NCBI GenBank assembly: GCA_964547985.1
Contig: CAZJPV010000006.1
Coordinates: forward strand, 11,951 to 75,950
Source of the DNA: JAPLJU01 sp964547985
Lineage (GTDB): Bacteria > Desulfobacterota > Syntrophia > Syntrophales > UBA2192
DNA length: 64,000 bases
Direction of reading: 5' to 3'
The number at the start of each line of letters is the position of its first letter. Position 1 is the stretch's first letter. Positions 8,768-17,968 of this stretch are shown here, in pieces. Under the pieces are notes generated by a model. That model made no database searches. It was not told where the DNA came from and saw nothing but the letters and a program-made list of their open reading frames with translations. The position numbers and the translations under genes were made by a program.

Positions 8768-10585
8768 ATGGCGCCGAAAAACTTCATCCAGGTCCTGCTC
8801 CATAATTTTTCCGGATATGCCGATGCCACGGCCATGATGTTCAAAAGGCAGGGGCACTATGTGACGATCTCGTACCGTGATCTCGAAGCAATTGCGCTTC
8901 GCGTTGCCTCGAACCTGACCCGGGCCGGCCTCCAGCCCCGGGACCGCATGGCCATCCTGTCTCAGAACCGTCCCGAGTGGGCCTACGCCGACCTGGGGTC
9001 TCTCCTTGCCGGCGCCATCACCTCGGCCATTTATGCCACATCGCTGCCCGAGGAGGCGGCTTTTATCGTTCAGGATCTGGAGGCGTCTATCCTTTTTGTC
9101 GAGGATGCCTCCCAGCTCGAAAAGATCCTCGGGATCCGGGACAGGATCCCCACGGTCGAAAAGGTCTTCGTTTTTGAAGAGACCTTCGAAAATCCCGACC
9201 CCTCCTGGATCCGGCCCTTCTCCTCGCTTTTGCGGGGCGACGAACCGATACCGGAGCTCCGGGTGAAGGTGGCCGGAGTGGTCGATGCCATCGAGGGCGG
9301 TGACATCATGTGTATCATCTACACGAGCGGCACGACGGGGAACCCCAAAGGCGTCGTCCTCAACCACAACAACTACCTTCAGACCGCCAGCATCCTCGTC
9401 GAGGGGATGGGTATGGATGTCATCAGCCGGCTGCACCGCAACATCAGCTTTCTTCCCCTGGCTCATGCCTTCGAACGATTCGCCGGGTACTATTTGCTGC
9501 TCTATCTGGGCCTCTGCATCGGCTATGCGGAGAGTCTCGAGACCCTCGCGCAGAATCTCCGGGAAATCCGGCCGCAGTTTATGGTCGCTGTTCCAAGGGT
9601 TTTCGAGAAGATCCATGCCCGCATGACCCAGAATGTCCGAACGTCCTCGCTTCCGAAAAAGATAATCTTTCACTGGGCCATGAAGGTCGGGAAGGAGGCA
9701 AGCCGCTATCAATCGGCCCACCGGCCGCTTCCTGCCGGGCTCCGCCTCCGCCATAAACTGGCCGAGGTCCTTGTTTTCAAGAAGGTCAAGGAGGCTTTCG
9801 GCGGTGATCTCGAATTCTGCGTCTCCGGAGGGGCGCCCCTGAATAAAGAGATCGCGGAATTTTTCCATGCCATGGACATTCTCATCCTGGAGGGCTGGGG
9901 CGCCACCGAAGCCACCACACCCTCCACGATCAACAACCCCCGGGAATACCGCTTCGGAACCGTGGGTAAGCCCCTTCCGCGGGTCCAGGTGCGGGTGGCC
10001 GACGACGGGGAACTGGAAGTGAAAGGGCCGAACGTCTTCAGGGAATACTGGAAAAACCCCGGGGATACGAAGGCCACCTTCACCCCCGACGGCTACTACC
10101 GGACGGGCGACATCGGTGTCATCGACAACGAGGGCTGGGTGACCATTACCGACCGCAAGAAACAGCTTATCATTACCTCGAGCGGGAAGAACATCGCGCC
10201 GGCGCCCATTGAGCATCTCCTTCTCGGCGGCCGGCACATCGAATCGGCCTATGTTCACGGGGACCGGCGGCACTACCTGACGGCGCTCCTCGTGCTGGAT
10301 CAAAACGCCGTTGCCGCAACGGCAAAGCATCTCGGGGTTCCGGACCTGCCCTGGGAGGAGATGATCCGGCATCCCGTGGTCCTCGATAAAGTGCAGAAAG
10401 AGGTGGACCGGGCCAACGAACAGCTCCCCCGGTACATGCAGGTCAAGTATTTCCGGATTCTCTCCAAACCTTTTGCGATCGAAAGCGGCGAGCTGACGCC
10501 GACGATGAAGCTGAAACGAGGCGTTATAGCCGCCAGGTATAAAGATGTGCTGGATGGGATATACGATGAAGAGGCAAAAGGCTAA
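8768..10585 (+). CDS. long-chain acyl-CoA synthetase (AMP-forming)
   Basis: Activates free fatty acids to acyl-CoA through an acyl-adenylate, the entry step of the pathway encoded around it. The 605-residue protein is a full-length member of the long-chain FAA/ACSL branch. The P-loop-like IIYTSGTTGNPKGV begins near residue 184, the A5 region ILEGWGATEATT lies near 375, and YYRTGDIGVID with the hinge DRKKQLIITSSGKNIAPAPIE lies around 445-480. The ribosome site GAGGGGG precedes the ATG by about six bases. It is the third gene of the operon, 47 bases after fadJ. Chain-length preference cannot be read from sequence. Confidence 0.92.
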   Translation: MAPKNFIQVLLHNFSGYADATAMMFKRQGHYVTISYRDLEAIALRVASNLTRAGLQPRDRMAILSQNRPEWAYADLGSLLAGAITSAIYATSLPEEAAFIVQDLEASILFVEDASQLEKILGIRDRIPTVEKVFVFEETFENPDPSWIRPFSSLLRGDEPIPELRVKVAGVVDAIEGGDIMCIIYTSGTTGNPKGVVLNHNNYLQTASILVEGMGMDVISRLHRNISFLPLAHAFERFAGYYLLLYLGLCIGYAESLETLAQNLREIRPQFMVAVPRVFEKIHARMTQNVRTSSLPKKIIFHWAMKVGKEASRYQSAHRPLPAGLRLRHKLAEVLVFKKVKEAFGGDLEFCVSGGAPLNKEIAEFFHAMDILILEGWGATEATTPSTINNPREYRFGTVGKPLPRVQVRVADDGELEVKGPNVFREYWKNPGDTKATFTPDGYYRTGDIGVIDNEGWVTITDRKKQLIITSSGKNIAPAPIEHLLLGGRHIESAYVHGDRRHYLTALLVLDQNAVAATAKHLGVPDLPWEEMIRHPVVLDKVQKEVDRANEQLPRYMQVKYFRILSKPFAIESGELTPTMKLKRGVIAARYKDVLDGIYDEEAKG

Positions 10586-10652
10586 AGGCGAAGGGCGAAG
10601 GGCGAATGGCAATAAGCAATAGGCCTGACGCCTAACGCCTTCATTGGAGGTT
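10576..10652. repeat. degenerate short tandem repeats between two fad genes
   Basis: The stretch runs through units like AAAGGC, GAAGGGC, GAAGGGC, GAATGGC, AATAAGC, then CCTGACG, CCTAACG, CCTTC. The two halves are partly inverted (GGC-rich then GCC-rich), so the RNA could fold. It overlaps the end of the synthetase gene and fills the gap to the dehydrogenase gene. Similar purine-rich filler occurs at the right end of the window. Confidence 0.5.
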
Positions 10653-10654
10653 TC

Positions 10655-12232
10655 ATGAAATCGCTTTACTTTAATTCAGAACACGAGACATTCAGAACCA
10701 CCGTGCGGCAGTTCGTCGAAAAGGAAGTTGCACCGCACGCCGATATCTGGGAGAGGGAGCAGCGCATTCCCAGGTCCATCTGGAAACGGATGGGGGAACT
10801 CGGCTTTCTCGGCATCAACCACCCCGAGGCCTATGGCGGGACCGCGGCGGATTTTTTCTATTCCGTCGTGTTCCTCGAGGAGCTCAACCGATCCACCATG
10901 GGCGGTTTTTCGGCGGCGGTCAGTGTTCATGAGTTCATGGCGACGGAGTATATCGCCCGGTTCGGCAGTGAAGAACTGAAACGGAAGTTTCTCGCCCCCT
11001 CCATCGCGGGGGAAAAAATCGGGGCCCTGGCCATCACGGAGCCGAACACAGGATCAGACGTGGCGGCCATACGGACACGGGCTGTCCGGCTCGGCGATCA
11101 CTATGTCCTGAACGGGTCAAAAACCTTCATCACCAACGGGGTTTTTGGCGATTTTGTCCTCGTCGCGGCGAAAACGGATCCAGAGGCCGGGGTGGGTGGT
11201 ATCAGTCTCATCCTGGTCGAGCGCGACACACCGGGCTTCACGGCTCGACAGCTTCATAAGATCGGCTGGCATTGCTCCGATACAGGGGAGCTTTCTTTCG
11301 AGGATGTTCGCGTTCCGGCATCCCACCTCATCGGCGGGGAGAACAGGGGTTTTTATTACATCATGGAGTGCTTCCAGCTCGAACGCCTGGTGAGCGCTGT
11401 TCTTTATGTGAGCGGTGCCGGGCTCTGCCTGGAGGCCACTCTGAGATACATCACGGAGCGGCAGGCCTTTAACCGGCCCCTGTCGAAATTTCAAGTCATT
11501 CGTCACACTTTGGCCGATCTCAAGGCCGAGCTGGAGGCCGTGCGTCAGCTGACGTATTACACCTGCTGGCTCCACAGCCGGAGGGAGCAGGCCGTTGAGT
11601 ATTGCTCCATGGCAAAGCTCCTCTCCACGGAACTCATGAAGAAAATGGCCGATACCTGCCTCCAGTTCCACGGCGGCTACGGTTACATGGACGAGTATCT
11701 CATGTCCCGCATCTATCGGGACGCTCGTGTGGGTACGATCGTGGGCGGCACATCGGAAATCATGCGCGAGATCATCGCGCGTCTGATGATCGACCAGGTC
11801 CGTTACGGGGCCGTTCTGGAGAAGGCAGCCTCCCCACCCGCGGGGGAAAAGCCCATTCAGCGGCGGGAAGAGCCCGAGAGGCCGGAACCGGTCAGGGTGA
11901 TACCGACCACAGCCGCTGAGATTCTGAAAAGCCTGCCGGAGCGTTTCCTCGGCGAGAAGGCCGGCAGCTGGGACACCGTTTTTCATTTCGATCTTTCGGG
12001 TCCCGAGGGCGGACAGTTCACCGTCACGATCAAGGGGGGATCCTGCACCGTGGAGGCCGGTTTGAAGGGAAATCCGGAGTGCGTCGTCAGGACGTCGGAC
12101 AAGCTCTACCGGGATATTGAGCTGGGGAAGGCGAATGCGGAAGTTGCCTTCATGACGGGAAAGATCAAAGTCAGCGACCTGGTCGAGATGATGAAATTCA
12201 TCAAAGCCTTCAGAAGGCTCCCGAAGGCGTGA
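10655..12232 (+). CDS. acyl-CoA dehydrogenase with C-terminal SCP2 lipid-carrier domain
   Basis: A flavoenzyme making trans-2-enoyl-CoA from acyl-CoA, the first oxidative step of the operon pathway. Residues 1-385 are a complete acyl-CoA dehydrogenase with LAITEPNTGSDVAA (FAD/substrate loop) and the C-terminal IVGGTSEIMREIIAR. The usual MCAD catalytic glutamate position is Gly. Instead Glu243 in FQLERLVSA occupies the position used by isovaleryl- and long-chain enzymes. After a Pro/Glu-rich linker (390-415), residues about 420-525 form an SCP2 sterol-carrier fold (GGQFTVTIKGGSCTVEAG ... FMTGKIKVSD). This tail should bind lipid or acyl-CoA and may channel substrate. It is the last gene of the operon. 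Confidence 0.92.
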   Translation: MKSLYFNSEHETFRTTVRQFVEKEVAPHADIWEREQRIPRSIWKRMGELGFLGINHPEAYGGTAADFFYSVVFLEELNRSTMGGFSAAVSVHEFMATEYIARFGSEELKRKFLAPSIAGEKIGALAITEPNTGSDVAAIRTRAVRLGDHYVLNGSKTFITNGVFGDFVLVAAKTDPEAGVGGISLILVERDTPGFTARQLHKIGWHCSDTGELSFEDVRVPASHLIGGENRGFYYIMECFQLERLVSAVLYVSGAGLCLEATLRYITERQAFNRPLSKFQVIRHTLADLKAELEAVRQLTYYTCWLHSRREQAVEYCSMAKLLSTELMKKMADTCLQFHGGYGYMDEYLMSRIYRDARVGTIVGGTSEIMREIIARLMIDQVRYGAVLEKAASPPAGEKPIQRREEPERPEPVRVIPTTAAEILKSLPERFLGEKAGSWDTVFHFDLSGPEGGQFTVTIKGGSCTVEAGLKGNPECVVRTSDKLYRDIELGKANAEVAFMTGKIKVSDLVEMMKFIKAFRRLPKA

Positions 12233-12291
12233 CCGGAGGCGTCTTTCTGATTCCCGAATAATAAACCCCGCTTGTCCCATCGGGCCTGTTT

Positions 12292-13143
12292 TCAGCGCAG
12301 GCCGTTGCTGCCAGCCCTCGATCCGTCTGTCGCGGAAATGAGTTCGAAGACGAAGCTGCCGACGGCCACCTTGGTCTGGATTTTCACGGGTAGTTTTTTT
12401 TCGTCCGCCGTATACCAGATTTTCATGTCGGGCTCTCTCTCTTTTCCGAAGACTTTGTCCAATCGCTCCATCTCGGGTATGACCAGGTAAGTATCGTAGG
12501 ACTTACCATCAATCAACAGCTTCTCCCGCCTGTCCACCCTCGCTTTCGTCGCAATCAATTTTTTGCCGTCGGTGACAGGAATCTCCAGGACATCTCCCTC
12601 TTTCAGCTTGTGCAGGCGTACGACGAAAAAGAGTGAAAGCGGGTCGAAGGTGCCGGCCTTGATGGAAACGGGTTTCTCGGCCTGACCAAAACTCGTGTAG
12701 GTTGCCGTCATATTTGCCCAGTCGAATGTGACCACGACGTCCCGGGGGTGTTCCCCTGTGCTTTTTTTGGAGTAATAGAGCGTCCGGGACATGTGGATAT
12801 CAGGATAAGAGTCCTGCCGCTCGCGGATCTTGTAGATGAGATCAAGGGCGGCGTTTGTTCTTGTTCCCATCATGAAGTGGTATGTCCGGACGCCGTTGTA
12901 GATCTTGCAGGGCAGGACTTCGATGACGGCCTCACCGGCCGTAATCATGCCCCAGGAGGCCCGGTAAATGCATTTTTCCCCCGGCCGGAAAGGCACCTCC
13001 TGCGTTGCAGCCGTCGTACTGTAGGGGCTGAGGGATAGAGCGATGGCCGTGAGAAGAAGTGTTGCGAAAATTTTTGGAGAGCGGCTCGAGCCGGAAAGAC
13101 AGGACAATCCGTTAGTGGGCCGGCGCCACTGGTTTCTACGCAT
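12292..13143 (-). CDS. DUF3108 family exported protein
   Basis: A secreted or periplasmic protein of about 283 residues, convergent with the fatty-acid operon. An N-terminal basic stretch and hydrophobic run (FATLLLTAIALSLSP) form a signal peptide. The mature part starts VPFRPGEKCIYRASWG and shows the DUF3108 pattern: a beta-rich fold with FDPLSLFFVVR and the IWYTADEKKLPVKIQ segment near the C-terminus. The family's biochemical role is unknown, and it is usually found in proteobacterial envelopes. The ATG at 13143 is preferred because GAAGGG lies ten bases upstream. In-frame ATGs at 13152 and 13179 are possible. Confidence 0.82.
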   Translation of the reverse strand: MRRNQWRRPTNGLSCLSGSSRSPKIFATLLLTAIALSLSPYSTTAATQEVPFRPGEKCIYRASWGMITAGEAVIEVLPCKIYNGVRTYHFMMGTRTNAALDLIYKIRERQDSYPDIHMSRTLYYSKKSTGEHPRDVVVTFDWANMTATYTSFGQAEKPVSIKAGTFDPLSLFFVVRLHKLKEGDVLEIPVTDGKKLIATKARVDRREKLLIDGKSYDTYLVIPEMERLDKVFGKEREPDMKIWYTADEKKLPVKIQTKVAVGSFVFELISATDGSRAGSNGLR

Positions 13144-13660
13144 GGAATCCATGCCCTTCACTTTCATCCCGGGAAGCATCCGGTCAATGATGGATTATGG
13201 CGGTGCGCCCCGTGAGGTCGAGCAATTTTTTTGACACAATTTCGATACGGGGTTTATCGCATTAACTATCTAATATTTATCATTAATTTTGGTTTAAGAT
13301 GTAAACTTCAAAGGTCTGAAAGTCAAGTAAAAAGCGTAATGCCGTCTTTCGTCAATTTTTTAACATCGCACGTCATGTGTAACTCGTTGGTCGGATCCTG
13401 CCACGGGATGTAGGGGAAAAGTGCCCTGAATTGTTCTATTTACCCTCGCTCCCATGACCTCCGGATTTAGCCTCATCTTTTTTTATTAAGCGTAATTAGA
13501 TGGCATATTTAGTGCTTAATAAGCCAACAAGATCAGATCATCTCTATCATGGACTGCGCACCGATCAGAAACGCCCCCGATGGGCATACAGCGGGGGATG
13601 GATAAAGCGATATTCGAGGAGGAATTCGGGGCAGGCCATGTTTAAAGGGGGGCAACTTCG
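13144..13660. other. divergent intergenic region before the histidine kinase gene
   Basis: AT-rich sequence (13225-13345) separates the leftward DUF3108 gene from the rightward kinase gene. TTGACA occurs at about 13231 facing right, but no good -10 follows at the right distance. No coding frame with credible codon use or ribosome site was found. Confidence 0.4.
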
Positions 13661-16063
13661 ATGGGGGTGAGCGAGCAAACCAAGATTCATGAAGTCGCTG
13701 GTTTAAACGACCCAGTCAAATCCATGTTACCCAGGTTTAAGAAGGCCTGGCAATACCTGGTGAAGGTCTGGCTCAACGTGGTCACCGGCGGGCTGGACGA
13801 AAACCCGGACATTGAAGTCGCCCGCAGGATCATCGTCGTCAACTTTTTCGCCATCACCGGTGTCCTCGCGCTGATCACCCTGGGAACCCTCGCCCGTATT
13901 CAGCAGAACTTCCTTCTTTCATGGCTGGATTACATTGCCGCTGCCGCCCTTTTCCTGACGGTTCTCTACTTCCGCATAACAAAAAATTTCAAGGCCACCT
14001 CGTATTTCGGGATTGGCCTGATCATGCTCCTCTTCTATTACCTGCTCTTCACCGGGGGGGTGAATAAGTCAGCCCATGTCTGGTATTTCACTTTTCCCCT
14101 GATTGCCACCTTCATCCTCGGCGCGACGGAGGGGTTGATCGCGACGATCATCCTTTTTATTCCGGCCCTCATGTTTTTCGGCATCAAGGACCCCCCGAGC
14201 ATGTTCGCGACGTATTCCATGGATTTCAAACTGCGGTTTATCCCGTCCTTTCTCGTGATTGCCGTTTTTGCGTATCTCTTCGAAAGCACGAGGGAAAGAG
14301 CTCAACAGAAACTGGAGAGGGTCAATGCCGAGTTGAAGAGCACGGTCTCCGTGTTGAAAGAGACCGACGACAAGCTGCGAAAGGCCGGCGAGGAACTGGA
14401 GAGGCGCGTCATCGAACGGACGGAGCAGCTCTACATGGCCATCATGCAGCTGGAAACTGAAATGGCGGAGCGCAAACGGTCCGAGGAAGCCCTGAGAGAA
14501 AGCGAAGGGAAGCTGAACGCCATCCTTTATTCCATCAGCGACTACATGGTCATGGTGGATCGGGATTTGAAGATTATCTGGAGCAACGAGAAGGCGAAGG
14601 AAGCATTCAACATCGGCTGCGACGGGGGGAAATGTTACGAGGTTTTGTGCGGCAGGGACCGGCCCTGCGGGACAGAACCCTGTTATGCGGTCAAGACGTT
14701 CCAGGACGGAGACATCCACGAGGACGAGGCCATCCTGATCAACCGGATGGGTCAGGTTCTCGATTGCCACTGCGTTGCGAACGTGGCCTTGAGGGATGGC
14801 GAGGACAGGCCTTTAGCCGTCTTGAAGGTTCTGCGGGACATCACGGAAAAGAAGCAAACGGAGCGCGAAAAGAAGGCCCTGGAGGAGAGGCTCAGACGTT
14901 CGGAGAAGATGGAGGCGATCGGGACCCTCGCCGGGGGTGTGGCCCATGATCTCAATAACATCCTGGGCGCCATCGTCGGTTATCCCGAATTGCTCCTGAT
15001 GGAATTACCGGAAGTGAGCCCCCTGAGAAAAGGCATTTCGGCCATCCAGAAGTCGGGCGAGAAAGCCGCGGCCATTGTCCAGGATATGTTGACCCTCGCG
15101 AGAAGGGGTGTGGCGGTGATGGAGCCGGTCAGCTTCAACGACATCATCCGGGACTACCTGCGGAGCCCCGAACTTGAAAAATTGAGGTCCTTCCATCCCA
15201 ACATCAAGATTGAAGGTCACCTCGACGAAGAGCTCCTCCCCATGGTCGGCTCGCCGGTGCATCTATCCAAGATCGTGATGAATCTTGTTTCGAATGCCGC
15301 CGAGGCCATGCCGCGGGGAGGAATGATCAAAATTGAAACTACGAACCAATATGTGGACACCTCCATTCAGGGGTATGACCAGGTTTCCGAAGGTGAATAC
15401 ATCGTCATCAAAATCACCGACACGGGTATCGGCATCGCACCGAAGGACATCAGCAAGATATTTGAACCCTTCTACACGAAGAAGGTGATGGGAAGGAGCG
15501 GCACGGGCCTGGGCATGGCCGTCGTCTGGGGAACCGTGAAAGACCACAGCGGCTACATCGACATCCAGAGTGAAGAAGGCAGGGGCACCACCATCACCAT
15601 CTACTTCCCCGTCAACCGGCAGGCGGCGAGCAAGGAGGAGAGAAAGATTTATATCGAAAATTTCATGGCCCAGGGGGAGACCGTGCTGGTTGTCGATGAC
15701 GTGGCAGAACAGAGGGAAATTGCATCCGTCATGTTGAAGAAGCTGGGCTACAACATCAGCGCCATGTCCAGCGGGGAGGAAGCCGTAGAATACCTGAGAG
15801 ACAACTCCGCGAATCTTGTGATCCTGGACATGATCATGGATCCCGGCATCGACGGCCTCGAGGCGTATAGACAAATTACCGAGCGACACCCGGACCAGAA
15901 GGCGATTATCGTCAGCGGATTTGCTGAAACAGAACGGGTCAAGGAGGCCCAGCGATTGGGCGCGGGGCAGTATATCAAGAAGCCTTACACGTTGGAGAAG
16001 ATTGCCGTTGCCGTGAGGACGGAACTGGATAATGGAGCACACCAGCCCGTCAAAGCTGCTTGA
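13661..16063 (+). CDS. hybrid sensor histidine kinase with PAS and receiver domains
   Basis: An 800-residue membrane sensor. Residues about 55-205 hold five or six hydrophobic helices with almost no periplasmic loops. A coiled coil follows (210-280), then a PAS domain (283-400) with seven cysteines at 320, 325, 330, 336, 341, 369 and 371. The dimerisation helix carries the phospho-acceptor His429 in GGVAHDLNN. The ATPase domain follows (NLVSNAAEAMP, DTGIGI, GTGLGMAVV). A C-terminal receiver domain has DD in VLVVDD and Asp723 in VILDM. No separate regulator gene is adjacent, so output is through another receiver or phosphotransfer protein. The cysteine-rich PAS suggests a metal, FeS or redox signal, which is inference. 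Confidence 0.92.
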   Translation: MGVSEQTKIHEVAGLNDPVKSMLPRFKKAWQYLVKVWLNVVTGGLDENPDIEVARRIIVVNFFAITGVLALITLGTLARIQQNFLLSWLDYIAAAALFLTVLYFRITKNFKATSYFGIGLIMLLFYYLLFTGGVNKSAHVWYFTFPLIATFILGATEGLIATIILFIPALMFFGIKDPPSMFATYSMDFKLRFIPSFLVIAVFAYLFESTRERAQQKLERVNAELKSTVSVLKETDDKLRKAGEELERRVIERTEQLYMAIMQLETEMAERKRSEEALRESEGKLNAILYSISDYMVMVDRDLKIIWSNEKAKEAFNIGCDGGKCYEVLCGRDRPCGTEPCYAVKTFQDGDIHEDEAILINRMGQVLDCHCVANVALRDGEDRPLAVLKVLRDITEKKQTEREKKALEERLRRSEKMEAIGTLAGGVAHDLNNILGAIVGYPELLLMELPEVSPLRKGISAIQKSGEKAAAIVQDMLTLARRGVAVMEPVSFNDIIRDYLRSPELEKLRSFHPNIKIEGHLDEELLPMVGSPVHLSKIVMNLVSNAAEAMPRGGMIKIETTNQYVDTSIQGYDQVSEGEYIVIKITDTGIGIAPKDISKIFEPFYTKKVMGRSGTGLGMAVVWGTVKDHSGYIDIQSEEGRGTTITIYFPVNRQAASKEERKIYIENFMAQGETVLVVDDVAEQREIASVMLKKLGYNISAMSSGEEAVEYLRDNSANLVILDMIMDPGIDGLEAYRQITERHPDQKAIIVSGFAETERVKEAQRLGAGQYIKKPYTLEKIAVAVRTELDNGAHQPVKAA

Positions 16064-16135
16064 AATCTTGCACCTCTAAAGGACCGGAAGTGCCTTTGAT
16101 CGAAAGTTCGCTAATACACTGAGGGAGAAGTCTCT

Positions 16136-16645
16136 ATGGGGAAAAGGGAAATTCTGACGAAAGCTGAAATCCACCACTTCGGCGTCGAGATTGTCCACAG
16201 CCAGATGCAGCGTGACGGGTTCGAAATTCTGGGCGTAAACCCTTCGATGACGGTGACCCCGCAGATCGTCGCCCGGGAAAAAGGCCAGTTGTGCTTCGTC
16301 ATCGTCCGGACGGATTTTTACCCGAACCGGGGGAGCCTGGCCAGTGAACAGGAATTCTTTTACAACCTGGAACACGCCGAGAAAAACAACGCCCTGTGTT
16401 ATTTCGCCGGTGTCAGGCTCTGCAATGCGGCCGCGGCGGATACGGGTGATGAAGAGGGGATGAGCCTTCCGGTCAAGGGTGCTGATTTTTACGTGGAATA
16501 TGAAGGCCTGAAGATCATGACAACGCTGGACCGGATGCAGGTAAGGGATGGTCAGGGTGTGATACCCGCGAACGAGGCGGAAGTCAAACCGACACCGAAG
16601 AGTAACATCTCAGATGCGATCAGGAGTGCTGCCTCTCAGAAATGA
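16136..16645 (+). CDS. conserved protein of unknown function, possible PD-(D/E)XK-like fold
   Basis: A 169-residue soluble protein with an ATG after GAGGGAGAAG. The N-terminal half (EIHHFGVEIVHSQMQRDG, then TPQIVAREKGQLCFVIVRTDFYPNRG) has a helix-strand-strand order like restriction-endonuclease-like folds, with a Glu, an Asp and a strand carrying charged residues. I cannot show a complete active site. The C-terminal 30 residues look disordered. It follows the hybrid kinase by 72 bases and may be co-transcribed. Function is unknown, and the nuclease-like reading is weak. Confidence 0.7.
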   Translation: MGKREILTKAEIHHFGVEIVHSQMQRDGFEILGVNPSMTVTPQIVAREKGQLCFVIVRTDFYPNRGSLASEQEFFYNLEHAEKNNALCYFAGVRLCNAAAADTGDEEGMSLPVKGADFYVEYEGLKIMTTLDRMQVRDGQGVIPANEAEVKPTPKSNISDAIRSAASQK

Positions 16646-16658
16646 TCGAGGAAAGATG

Positions 16659-17654
16659 TTAACTACATTCTTCAACCAGGATCGCAAAAAACCCAAGCTC
16701 TTTTGATTTCCGGTTGAATTCCTCCTGCTGAAGGTCGGCGTGGCCTGTTTCGGCGACGACCATGGATTCCTGGACGCATCCCGGGATCCAGTAGTCCCTG
16801 TACCCGGGCAGTGGAGGCTTGAAGGTTACCCCGGGACGACCGACTGCAACCTTGTAAAATTTGTTTCCATTCGGCGGAACGGTGATCCGGGGATGCGCGT
16901 CATCCACGAGGATCGCCGATTTTTTCAGGTTCTCGTAATAAGGGACCGCATCGTTGCCCCTGGGCGTCTGAACCACAACCAGGTCTGCCGTTCTCAGCAT
17001 GTCAAAATCGATATTGTCGATGATCACCCGTCCATCTATCTTGTGTATTTTTATCCCCCTCGCGTTATAACCCAGGCCGCAGAGGTTCTGGATGATCGCC
17101 TCCCCTATTTCACCGACCCCGAGTATGGCGACGGTTGTCAGTTCCCTCTGGAGTTGGTGTTTCTCGGAGATCTTCTCGACGGTCTCCACGACAGCGAAAA
17201 CCCTGCCCCTCAGGCCGTATACAAAAGGCTCCTGGTAGGTGTAGTGGGATTTGAAGTATCGCGGTCCCTGGCCCGCGATCGCGATGGTTTTCGCCCCCGT
17301 GACCTTTCGGGCGAATTCCAGGCGTCTCATGATTTTCCCCACGAGCTTTTTGTCGGCCTTGATCTGCTCAATCGTGTTCGGCAATGCGAGGACCAGTCCG
17401 CGGCCGTATCCGTTCCCGCTGGTGATGACGCCGGCGATGAAGGGTTTTCCCGAGATGTATTTGGTGAGCACTTTCCTGCAGCCGGGAAGAGCGTATCCCT
17501 CCAGGTCCTGGACGGAGCCTGGATATATCGTGAAGAGGGTGTTGATTTTAAACGTCCGGCTGACCGCGAGGAAGATGAAGATGGGCCATCGCAGCATCAT
17601 GGACAGGAAAGCAAGGAACTGCCTTTTGAGGTTTCTCTGGTAGATGGAGACCAC
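16659..17654 (-). CDS. NAD(P)-binding Rossmann protein, acyl-ACP-reductase/shikimate-dehydrogenase-like
   Basis: A 331-residue protein. Residues 65-165 form an alpha/beta N-terminal domain, followed by a classical dinucleotide fold with VAILGVGEIGEAIIQNL (about 180-197) and the following strand/linker VVVQTPRGNDAVPYYENL. Overall order resembles shikimate/quinate dehydrogenases and the long-chain acyl-ACP reductase family, but I cannot assign the reaction. The start is a GTG preceded closely by AAGGGGG, and in-frame ATGs lie near residue 19. The N-terminal 30 residues are hydrophobic and basic, which hints at membrane association. The gene converges with the unknown gene at 16136. Confidence 0.7.
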   Translation of the reverse strand: MVSIYQRNLKRQFLAFLSMMLRWPIFIFLAVSRTFKINTLFTIYPGSVQDLEGYALPGCRKVLTKYISGKPFIAGVITSGNGYGRGLVLALPNTIEQIKADKKLVGKIMRRLEFARKVTGAKTIAIAGQGPRYFKSHYTYQEPFVYGLRGRVFAVVETVEKISEKHQLQRELTTVAILGVGEIGEAIIQNLCGLGYNARGIKIHKIDGRVIIDNIDFDMLRTADLVVVQTPRGNDAVPYYENLKKSAILVDDAHPRITVPPNGNKFYKVAVGRPGVTFKPPLPGYRDYWIPGCVQESMVVAETGHADLQQEEFNRKSKELGFFAILVEECS

Positions 17655-17968
17655 CCCCCTTAAGAAACGCTTGACCTCAGATTGGCAGGAAAAGGAGGGG
17701 CAAAGGGTATGAACAAAGAAGTCAATGCGTGAAGGACACGCTATTCGAGCCCACCCTCCTCCAAGGTCTTTATTTCTTTCAGAATTATATCTGATTTGTC
17801 AAGACTTTTTTATGGGGGGTCATTTTTTAGTTTCAATGGTTGCATCTGTGAGGGGGGTGAAAAAGGATCACCGGGAGAACTTCCACCGCTTTGTGTAAAA
17901 AAACCGCGCCATAGGGCGCGGTTTTTTTGCTGGCTATGCTTTCTCTGCTAAAGCCCTGTAAGCCTTGC
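17655..17968. other. intergenic region with shared terminator
   Basis: The left part is the upstream region of the dehydrogenase gene. Facing left, TTGACA and TATAAT both occur near 17790-17810 but are only seven bases apart, so they are not a standard promoter pair. The right part holds the terminator at 17897-17928. Confidence 0.4.
17897..17928 (-). terminator. strong bidirectional terminator
   Basis: CCGCGCC and GGCGCGG pair across a four-base loop and are flanked by seven A on one side and seven T on the other. It lies 41 bases after the stop codon of the leftward coiled-coil gene. Confidence 0.87.

Noticed and set aside
8729..10612. 627-codon open frame on the minus strand opposite the acyl-CoA synthetase gene
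   Set aside because: It is a shadow frame of a clearly recognised enzyme gene and has no conserved domain.
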